From contig JANMEO010000283.1 in NCBI GenBank assembly GCA_031376995.1, positions 1 to 7,134 of the forward strand: a stretch of DNA of 7,134 nt, given 5' to 3'. Shown in pieces: positions 1 to 5,126 of this stretch. Numbering within the stretch: position 1 is the stretch's first letter; every line of letters starts with the position of its first letter. This DNA comes from CANHBY01 sp031376995 (GTDB lineage Bacteria > Pseudomonadota > Gammaproteobacteria > Burkholderiales > Burkholderiaceae_C). The notes beneath the pieces were generated by a model. It did not search any database and was not told the DNA's origin. It saw nothing but the letters and a program-made list of their open reading frames with translations. The position numbers and the translations under genes were made by a program.

Positions 1-217
1 CGTCTGGCGGCGTTGCTCCTCCTTGTGGGCATGAGCCCACCGCGTCGTCGCGCCTTGCCAAACACCCACATCGCAGCTCACTCGGGCACGTTCAACTGCC
101 GTTTCTAGGATGATTTGTCTGCTTGCGGCAGAAGAGACCCAGGGGTTCTGAACGTTGAGACCCTGCTAAAGAACAAGCCTATTCACAAAGCCAGATTGAT
201 ATAAATTTCTCAAAGCC
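1..217. other. Unassigned flank after the methyltransferase
   Basis: I recognise no gene here. Frames run off the window edge on both strands: a plus frame ending at a TAG at 106-108, and two minus frames, one with an ATG at 69-71. None gives a product I know. Short repeats are present: a 5-bp stem TCTGC/GCAGA (118-132), GAGACCC twice (near 135 and 157), and CAGATT/AATCTG (192-225) overlapping the neighbouring stop codon. None is a convincing terminator or RNA gene. From general knowledge of Comamonadaceae, a peptidase S49 gene often follows the methyltransferase; no start of one is visible. Confidence 0.4.
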
Positions 218-985
218 TTAATCTGATTGCAAGGCAAAGACTGCCGGAATGTGGCTTGGCAGTGTCATCGTCTCTTGCCGCCAATCGCTCACAGCAGCAC
301 TCCTGCTGAAGCCGTCTGCCAGTGTCAGCCCGCAGCTCACTGAAAGTTGCGTGCTGGGTTGTAAATGCTCGAGCAAGGCGCTTAGCAGGGCCGGGTTGCG
401 GTAGGGGGTTTCGATCATCAGTTGCGTTTGTCCCAGCCGTTTCGAGTGGGCCTCGAGTTCGCGGATGCGCTGGGCGCGCTGTGGGGGCTCAATGGGCAGG
501 TATCCCACAAAAGCAAAATTTTGGCCTTGCAACCCACTGGCGGCCAGCGCCAGCACAATGGCGCTGGGCCCTGCCAGTGCCACCACACGCAGTCGCGCCC
601 GGTGGGCTGCCTGCACCACCGCCGCGCCAGGGTCAGCCACAGCAGGCAAGCCAGCTTCTGAGATCAGCCCGATGTCATGGCCGTCTAGCGCGGGTTGGAG
701 CAATGCGGTCATTGAGGCTGGGGCCAAGTGAGGTCGGCCCTTGGGCGGGCGAGGCAGCTCAATGATGGATAAGCTTTGCAGTGGCTGGGCCAAGGGCACC
801 TTCGCATCGACACGCTTCAAAAAGGCGCGTGCCGATTTGGCGTTTTCAGCGATCCAGTGCGATAACTGGGCGGCCCGTGCCATGACATCCCTTGGGATGG
901 CGCTGTCGAGGCTGGAGAGGTCGGGGGTCACGCCAAAGTCCAGCGCGTTAGGGATCAGGTAGAGGGTTCCGCGGGTATTGGGCAT
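218..985 (-). CDS. RsmI-like SAM-dependent methyltransferase (tetrapyrrole methylase fold)
   Basis: 255 residues. The fold family is that of RsmI, which 2'-O-methylates C1402 of 16S rRNA using S-adenosylmethionine. Visible motifs are the opening GTLYLIPN (residues 6-13), GLISEAGLPAVADPG (106-120, matching the RsmI 'SDAGTPxISDPG' loop), LAGPSA (137-142), GQNFAFVGYLP (154-164) and ETPYR (192-196, matching 'ESPHR'). The N-terminal third differs from canonical RsmI and the protein is about 30 residues shorter, so it is probably the divergent paralogue subfamily often found next to maf in Burkholderiales. Its exact substrate is uncertain. It starts 28 bp after the maf stop on the same strand, which suggests one operon. 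No strong Shine-Dalgarno is seen; the start is chosen because the family motif begins six residues in. GC-rich codon use matches the chromosome. Confidence 0.88.
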   Translation of the reverse strand: MPNTRGTLYLIPNALDFGVTPDLSSLDSAIPRDVMARAAQLSHWIAENAKSARAFLKRVDAKVPLAQPLQSLSIIELPRPPKGRPHLAPASMTALLQPALDGHDIGLISEAGLPAVADPGAAVVQAAHRARLRVVALAGPSAIVLALAASGLQGQNFAFVGYLPIEPPQRAQRIRELEAHSKRLGQTQLMIETPYRNPALLSALLEHLQPSTQLSVSCGLTLADGFSRSAAVSDWRQETMTLPSHIPAVFALQSD

Positions 986-1013
986 CTTCAGGTTGAATGG
1001 GTAGAGGGCTCAG

Positions 1014-1637
1014 TCAAGAGGGGGTAACGGCGTGTGAAAGAGGGCCCACTGGTTTCAAAGGGTCTAAACCGGCAGCGCGCAGCAGCCTGCAAGTATCGAT
1101 CAACGGAAGACCCATCAAGGCACTGGGATCGCTGGACTCGATCGACTCTAACAAGGCGATACCCAAGCCTTCTGACTTGGCGCTCCCGGCGCAGTCAAGG
1201 GCAGGTTCAGCGCGCAGGTAGTTTTCAATGTCTTCAAGCGTCAGGCGTCTGAATGTCACATGCACTGAATGCAGGGCACTGCCTTCATAAGCGTCATTGC
1301 CACATCGCACCACGGCCACGCCAGTCTCAAAGGTCACACGCTGACCTTGCATCGACCACAGCTGTGCCACCGCGTTAGCATGAGTGCCGGGCTTGCCAAT
1401 GGCCAGGCCATTCAAATTGGCCACTTGGTCAGAACCAATGACTGTCGCGTCTTCGAAGCGCTGGGCCACTGCGCGCGCCTTGGCCAAGGCCAAGCGCAGC
1501 GCCACGGCTGACGGCGTCTCATGGGCCAGGGCGGTTTCATCCACGTGCGGGGCTTCTACACTGAAGGGCCATTGCAAGCGAGCCAGCAATTGGCGACGGT
1601 AGACTGAGGTGGAGGCCAAAATGAGCGTGGAGTTCAT
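1014..1637 (-). CDS. yceF: Maf-family nucleotide pyrophosphatase, YceF type
   Basis: 207 residues, normal for Maf proteins. These enzymes hydrolyse non-canonical or modified nucleoside triphosphates to monophosphates and are thought to clean the nucleotide pool. Motifs seen: LASTSVYRRQLL (7-18, the phosphate-binding S/T-x-x-R signature), GSDQ (68-71) with the presumed catalytic Asp70, GKPG (81-84), and CAGSAKSEGLGI (149-160) followed by DPSALMGLPLI (170-180). The 'CAGSxKxEGLGI' form is that of E. coli YceF, reported to act on 7-methyl-GTP, rather than YhdE (dTTP/UTP); the substrate is inferred from this. The start ATG fits the family N-terminus. In many Burkholderiales yceF lies beside yceD (DUF177)-rpmF-plsX. 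Here its upstream side instead faces AT-rich DNA, so the usual neighbourhood is broken. Confidence 0.93.
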   Translation of the reverse strand: MNSTLILASTSVYRRQLLARLQWPFSVEAPHVDETALAHETPSAVALRLALAKARAVAQRFEDATVIGSDQVANLNGLAIGKPGTHANAVAQLWSMQGQRVTFETGVAVVRCGNDAYEGSALHSVHVTFRRLTLEDIENYLRAEPALDCAGSAKSEGLGIALLESIESSDPSALMGLPLIDTCRLLRAAGLDPLKPVGPLSHAVTPS

Positions 1638-1663
1638 TGCGAGATGATTGGTTATTTGAGAGG

Positions 1664-1697
1664 CCCAAATAAACAGCAGAATCTTAATTTATTTGGG
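1664..1697. repeat. 10-bp inverted repeat upstream of yceF
   Basis: CCCAAATAAA (1664-1673) and TTTATTTGGG (1688-1697) are perfect inverted repeats around a 14-nt loop, 27 bp upstream of the yceF start. There is no T-tract at either end, so it is not a standard terminator. It could be an operator or cruciform, or mark the edge of the AT-rich island. Confidence 0.5.
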
Positions 1698-1721
1698 TGA
1701 ATAATAAATCTGGAGGATTAA

Positions 1722-1775
1722 ATGAGCGAGTTAATAAAAATCAGTGAATTTGACGGGTTGGAGGCTGCTTCTTAG
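1722..1775 (+). pseudogene. 17-codon ORF, possible N-terminal remnant of a phage antirepressor
   Basis: ATG is preceded at good distance by CTGGAGGA, the best Shine-Dalgarno in the AT-rich island. The frame encodes MSELIKISEFDGLEAAS and then stops at TAG (1773-1775). Its first dozen residues resemble the typical start of phage antirepressor/Rha-type regulators (pattern M-x-x-LIKI-x-x-x-x-G-x-x-x-x-SARxL), but it breaks off where the conserved 'SARxLH' would follow. It could be a truncated phage gene, a leader peptide or chance. The resemblance is from memory over very few residues, so this is weak. Confidence 0.28.
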
Positions 1776-1870
1776 TCCGCCATGCGTCGTTGTAAATACT
1801 CGCAATACTTACTGGTATCGCTGCGGTTTACGCCTAACCTAACGAAAAAATCGAGCGACTTGAAATATTT
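1772..1870 (-). pseudogene. Reading-frame fragment downstream of the effector gene
   Basis: On the minus strand an open frame runs from just after a TAG (1871-1873) to a TAA (1772-1774), encoding 32 residues that begin KYFKSLDFFVRLGV and end YCEYLQRRMAD. It has no start codon at its head. It lies in the same frame as the 845-codon gene upstream, from which it is separated by two stop codons. I do not recognise the protein. It contains the left copy of the 51-bp hairpin repeat. It may be the tail of a decayed gene or an accident of the palindrome. Confidence 0.3.
1785..1835 (+). repeat. Left copy of 51-bp hairpin repeat flanking the effector gene
   Basis: This segment matches 4611-4661 in the same orientation at 39 of 51 positions without gaps. 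Blocks kept in both are CGTTGTAAAT, TGGTATCG and TTTACGCCT. Each copy is itself an imperfect hairpin: the GTAAA near the left end pairs with TTTAC near the right end, and an inner ATAC...GGTAT pairs around the centre. The pair brackets the 845-codon gene. I cannot name the element. It is not a recognisable integron attC, because correctly placed RYYYAAC/GTTRRRY boxes are missing. Confidence 0.65.
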
Positions 1871-1903
1871 CTAATTCACTGAAAAAGGCCATAGGTCAAT
1901 CAA

Positions 1904-4441
1904 TCACGCTCCATTTGGGGTAATTGACAATATTTCATCAATCTCTTCTATAGTGAATTTTTTGGAGTTGACAAGTGCGATTTTGAAAGCCTCGACTGTT
2001 CCTGTGTGGCCATTTTTTATGGCCAATTGAGCGCCTGTTTCCTCAGATTTACTCTTAGCACTTAGCAGTTTAATTTTGCGAGGATGAGGAAGCTCGGACG
2101 ACAATATAAGATCAGTAAACATGGTGACCATTGGTGTATGACCAGATTCAAATGGAAGCGAAAAACCAGGTTTCCCATCTTTTGACATGGCTTGTAAAAC
2201 TTCAAATTTAATTTTTTTATTGATGGTCTTTGCGAGGAGTACAGCTTCAGTGGTATTTTTTATAATCTTGATCAAGTTTTTTTTAAATGCAGTATGCATT
2301 CCGGGGGTGCCATTAAACCTGGATTCTAGGATGCTCTTGATGGTTAATGGGTTAAGTTTAAGAGTTAGGCAGCGATCTATATATATTTTTGCAGTTTTGG
2401 TATGGCCAAAATAAATTGCGGCGTGGAGGCCTGGGAAGTTATAGATGCTATTATCTATGGGTCTTGAAAAAAGTAACGCAGAAATAGAAGCTCTTTGGAC
2501 TCTATCGCCCACACTCTTACGCAGCTCTTCTATTTTAATGGTGTATGCATTGACCATCTCTGTATTGCCTTGGTAAAACGCATCCTGCAGGCCAGTTATC
2601 TTTGATGTATTTGATTTTGCATTATACAACTCCACTTTTTCACTATTTGATAGTTTTGATTGATTGACTGTGTCTGCCATCTCATTAAAGTCGTCTAGTG
2701 ACCCATAAGAAAGGGCCAGGAACATATTTGCAGGGGTGGGCATTGTTGGTTTCCTATCGAAAATAGGTTTTACCAGAGGATCTAAAGAAAATGCCATTGT
2801 TGAAAGAGATTGCGTATCACCCTTACTGTCATTGTAATCATTGATACACTGTGGATTCAGGAACAGATCTTTAATCTTCAAGCTGCGGAGGTCTTCTGGC
2901 ATTGCGCGCTCAACGCGTAAGAAGTTGGCAGTGGTGTTTGGATCATACAGTTTGACAGAAAAATAATCTCTTTGATTTTTGTTTTTTTTCTCAACATGGA
3001 GAGCCATTGCGTGATTGCCAGTCAGTAAAAGGCAGTTAACCGACGACCGGTTTTCTGTCTTTTCTGTGGCGCCTTGCAAAGCATTTGCTAGTGCCTCAAG
3101 ATAAAATCCAAATCGGTCGTCGGAGACCACATGCCTGTTGGATTGAGGCGTATCCTTCATCAGCCTATTAAATTCTGCTTCTAATGGTTTTAGTGAGCCC
3201 TCAAATTGCGATTTTAATCCAGCATAATTTGAAAATGCATGCATTAACTCCCTCTTTTTCCCGCCGTGCTTAGCAAACAGCAAGGCAAGATGTCGGCAAA
3301 CAATACTTGGGTCAGTTAAGGATTCGGCGTTAGGATCAGTTCCCATGGAATCTACTGATACACGGCAGTTAAGCGCCACCTCTGGAAAGCCATTTTTAGA
3401 TCGATACGGGATTGTTTTATCAGTGATCTGCTGCTGCCACCGCTGATTCGATAAGTCTGGGGAAAGAACTAGCATGCGGTTATGGAACCCGCTATTTTCT
3501 TCTGGTGTTAGTGATTTTATATAAATTTCTTTATTGATGTCATTTGATGGCTCAAGAAGGCTATCTTTATGAAATCCGGCGTCGCTTTCAGAAGCCGGTT
3601 CATATTTTATTTTTTTGGTGCCTGCATCGTGGTCTATTTTTTTATAAATCTCAGGCTCTCTTGTTTTTGGTAATGATTGCATCGACTGATAAAAGTCTTC
3701 CATGGGGATGTCTCGGAATAATGCACCCCAGTGGGCAATGACCAATGTTTTATTTTCAGTATTTATACCTACAATAAGACAAGCATGCTCGTTATCATCG
3801 TAAATTTTGGTTGGAAGTCCTCTTTTTATAGAGTTATCTTTTTCTACGGCAAAAAATGCCACAACAGGCTTAGAATTTAACAACTGTTCAGCAATGTGAT
3901 TGAAAAAGTCTTCTGAATTTTTAGGGGCTATCTGGGTCGTTAAATAACCCATTTCTACGGCTGTTTTTCGCAAATCTTCAAATCTTAAAACCTCACCTTG
4001 CTTTGAGCCATAGCTTTTTGAGATCTTTCGGATGCTATTCTTGACTTCTTTGGTATTGGTAAAGCAATTAAGTTCTGATTCATAGATTGATTTGTGATTT
4101 TTTCTTGACGGAATGTTGCTTATTGAATAATAGTTGCTATAGTATAAATCAATATTTGAAAGCGCGGTGATTTTGCAGATGTGACCACTTTGATTTGCCG
4201 GAATAATACTCAGAGTTCGGTCGATGTTACTTGGGTACTGGGTCAAACTTTTTGGGCCATCTAGAATGTTTTTTTTGATGGAATTTTCGCGTTGCAAATT
4301 AGCTTGGCTTGCCAAGTTTCGAGTGTTTTCTCTATAATGCTCATCGTCAGGAATTTTGAACGCAGGTAATCGTGAGGCATCACCACCCTCAAGGAGCGGG
4401 GTCTGGTGTTTGATAGTGCGGATTATTAAATTGCGCCCCAT
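1904..4441 (-). CDS. ShET2/EspL/OspD-like cysteine protease effector with an extra N-terminal papain-like region and ankyrin-like repeats
   Basis: 845 residues, intact. Residues about 350-560 resemble the ShET2 enterotoxin/EspL family. Characterised members are type III secreted cysteine proteases; EspL cleaves host RHIM-domain proteins and blocks necroptosis. Candidate triad: Cys382 (VCRHLALLF), His477 (GNHAMALHV) and Asp500 (KLYDPN). The His-Asp spacing of 23 is close to EspL's. Residues 565-830 contain six ankyrin-like units of about 44 residues (anchors 573, 617, 671, 714, 759, 803; pattern PG...A...GHT..V), typical of this family. Residues 85-250 look like a separate papain/C39-like fold, with Cys89 (ICKITALSN), His219 (EHACLIVG) and then AHWG (236-239). 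There is no signal peptide or clear membrane segment. This is the first ATG after an in-frame TAA (4460-4462); no Shine-Dalgarno is visible. AT-rich codons contrast with the neighbouring genes, suggesting transfer. The family call is from remembered motifs, the N-terminal domain call is inference, and secretion is not shown here. Confidence 0.72.
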   Translation of the reverse strand: MGRNLIIRTIKHQTPLLEGGDASRLPAFKIPDDEHYRENTRNLASQANLQRENSIKKNILDGPKSLTQYPSNIDRTLSIIPANQSGHICKITALSNIDLYYSNYYSISNIPSRKNHKSIYESELNCFTNTKEVKNSIRKISKSYGSKQGEVLRFEDLRKTAVEMGYLTTQIAPKNSEDFFNHIAEQLLNSKPVVAFFAVEKDNSIKRGLPTKIYDDNEHACLIVGINTENKTLVIAHWGALFRDIPMEDFYQSMQSLPKTREPEIYKKIDHDAGTKKIKYEPASESDAGFHKDSLLEPSNDINKEIYIKSLTPEENSGFHNRMLVLSPDLSNQRWQQQITDKTIPYRSKNGFPEVALNCRVSVDSMGTDPNAESLTDPSIVCRHLALLFAKHGGKKRELMHAFSNYAGLKSQFEGSLKPLEAEFNRLMKDTPQSNRHVVSDDRFGFYLEALANALQGATEKTENRSSVNCLLLTGNHAMALHVEKKNKNQRDYFSVKLYDPNTTANFLRVERAMPEDLRSLKIKDLFLNPQCINDYNDSKGDTQSLSTMAFSLDPLVKPIFDRKPTMPTPANMFLALSYGSLDDFNEMADTVNQSKLSNSEKVELYNAKSNTSKITGLQDAFYQGNTEMVNAYTIKIEELRKSVGDRVQRASISALLFSRPIDNSIYNFPGLHAAIYFGHTKTAKIYIDRCLTLKLNPLTIKSILESRFNGTPGMHTAFKKNLIKIIKNTTEAVLLAKTINKKIKFEVLQAMSKDGKPGFSLPFESGHTPMVTMFTDLILSSELPHPRKIKLLSAKSKSEETGAQLAIKNGHTGTVEAFKIALVNSKKFTIEEIDEILSITPNGA

Positions 4442-4489
4442 ATATCGTTTTTTTGATGGTTAAGAGTTGCGCTTGTCATCATAAAAATT

Positions 4490-4521
4490 CCAGCCAAATA
4501 TGGGTCTTTTGTTGTGGCTGG
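4490..4521. repeat. 7-bp inverted repeat upstream of the effector start
   Basis: CCAGCCA (4490-4496) and TGGCTGG (4515-4521) form a short stem with an 18-nt loop, about 50 bp upstream of the effector ATG. It could be an operator or chance. No convincing -35/-10 pair, PIP box or hrp-type box was found around it. Confidence 0.35.
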
Positions 4522-4554
4522 TGTGATTGATGGAGGGGCGACTTATTGGCCGTA

Positions 4555-4719
4555 TATACCCAGCGGAACTGATGATGCCGGATCGCTGAGCCGTTTTGAA
4601 AATGGATCTGCGACGTTGTAAATGCCCGCGATAACAAATGGTATCGTGGTGCTTTACGCCTTGCATCTCCATACTCAAACCGGCTCAGCGATCCGGCATT
4701 TTCAGTTCCGACGGGTATA
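4555..4719. repeat. 165-bp nested imperfect palindrome
   Basis: Arms 4564-4593 and 4681-4710 are inverted repeats matching at 28 of 30 positions, sharing a perfect ATGCCGGATCGCTGAGCCG core. After a 2-by-2 mismatch the stem continues for 7 bp outward, TATACCC (4555-4561) with GGGTATA (4713-4719). The 87-bp interior is itself palindromic: ATGGA/TCCAT ends, then the right copy of the 51-bp hairpin repeat with CGATA/TATCG near its tip. Single-stranded DNA or RNA would fold into one long hairpin. The arm sequence vaguely recalls the repeated ends of IS21-type elements, but I cannot assign a family. It lies about 115 bp upstream of the effector start. Confidence 0.8.
4611..4661 (+). repeat. Right copy of 51-bp hairpin repeat flanking the effector gene
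   Basis: Direct, diverged copy of 1785-1835 (39/51 identical, no gaps), starting 2826 bp further along. It occupies the tip of the larger palindrome. Read on the minus strand, both copies encode similar strings (GV, then DT, then LQRR). Most differences change the amino acid, so the structure or DNA sequence rather than a protein seems to be what is kept. Confidence 0.65.
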
Positions 4720-4891
4720 GACTTATCGCATGAGTCAGTTGCTAATTTTTTCGTGATCAGTGTTCCGGGGGTCGCACCACATGATCACAGGCCTTATGTT
4801 TCCACATTAGGAAAGGCCATTGAATTGAGATCTCCCGAGAGGTGACCAAAAATCTGTGACACTCTTTTGTGGCCTGGAAGTGCGAGTGAGT
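4720..4891. other. Gene-free spacer, no coding content recognised
   Basis: No ORF of note occurs on either strand; the only plus ATG with any frame stops after 8 codons. Apart from the inverted repeat at 4753-4788 and loosely repeated GGTGACC/TGTGACA words near 4841-4862, I see nothing assignable. The stretch may be eroded insertion-sequence DNA. Confidence 0.4.
4753..4788. repeat. Inverted repeat GTGATCA...TGATCAC
   Basis: GTGATCA (4753-4759) and TGATCAC (4782-4788) are perfect 7-bp inverted repeats, with partial extension inward (GTGT versus ACCAC). The spacer includes TCCGG. The word combination TGATCAC plus CCGGAA is reminiscent of the multiple terminal repeats of IS21-like elements, but that is only a resemblance. 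No IstA/IstB coding sequence is present. Confidence 0.45.
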
Positions 4892-5094
4892 TCAATTTAA
4901 TATGTTAACAATTTCACGCTCAAATTGAGCTACATTGCCTTGCCCCTGTTTGAGGTAGCCATTAATTTGTGAATTAAGGTTCTTTTGAAGTCAGTGTCAG
5001 GGAACATCCACGCATGAGCGGCTTCCAGAATCGGCAAATTTTGGCCTTGATCCACCAGGAGACCTTGATGAACATCCACTTGCTTAGGCCTACT
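4892..5094 (-). pseudogene. Frameshifted, 5'-truncated remnant of an unknown gene
   Basis: Two adjoining minus-strand frames read as one protein-like sequence. The first (5094 to about 4983) encodes KQVDVHQGLLVDQGQNLPIL, then EAAHAWMFPDTDF. The second (about 4988 to a TGA at 4892-4894) encodes KNLNSQINGYLKQGQ, then GNVAQFEREIVNILN. They join across the AAAA run at 4983-4986: one extra A would restore an uninterrupted frame of about 67 codons. An in-frame stop at 5095-5097 and no start codon show that the 5' end is gone, probably lost at the junction with the rsmB leader. I do not recognise the family. The sequence composition (hydrophilic, helical pattern) looks like real protein rather than noise. 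Its relation to the effector gene is unknown. Confidence 0.45.
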
Positions 5095-5124
5095 TCATTG
5101 CCCCCCCTTGCTAGGCGCCTAAGA
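5083..5124. repeat. Inverted repeats just upstream of rsmB
   Basis: CTTAGGC (5083-5089) and GCCTAAG (5118-5124) are 7-bp inverted repeats enclosing a run of seven C (5101-5107). Within them TAGGCCTA and TAGGCGCCTA (5112-5121) are separate perfect palindromes. The structure ends 2 bp before the rsmB ATG and sits at the boundary between the AT-rich island and the core gene. It could be a leader structure affecting rsmB translation or a junction scar. Confidence 0.4.
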
Positions 5125-5126
5125 TC

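Noticed and set aside
1..217. RNase P RNA, tmRNA or 6S RNA at the left edge
   Set aside because: I compared it with the remembered conserved segments of these RNAs and found no match.
358..371. GTTGTAAATGCTCG inside the methyltransferase gene, matching 13/14 with the right hairpin copy
   Set aside because: Only the left 14 bases match, with no hairpin partner, and it lies in well-conserved coding sequence; most likely chance.
322..765. A 147-codon plus-strand ORF opposite the methyltransferase gene
   Set aside because: Low-complexity Arg/Ala/Gly-rich product antisense to a protein with clear RsmI-family motifs.
1785..1837. Integron attC site
   Set aside because: GCCTAAC occurs at the right edge of the hairpin, but attC needs RYYYAAC on the left and GTTRRRY on the right of the stem; no such pair brackets either copy.
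4442..4560. PIP box or hrpII-box type regulatory site for a type III regulon upstream of the effector
   Set aside because: No TTCG-N16-TTCG or TTCGC-N15-TTCGC pair is present on the relevant strand; a lone TATGAT without a matching -35 was not accepted as a promoter.
4460..4678. A 72-codon minus-strand ORF as an independent gene
   Set aside because: It runs through the nested palindrome, has no recognised product, and its coding similarity to the left repeat copy is explained by the DNA repeat. Kept only as a possible in-frame extension finding.
4720..4891. IS21-family insertion sequence
   Set aside because: Only vague resemblance of TGATCAC/CCGGAA words to IS21-type ends; no transposase or helper gene fragment could be read.
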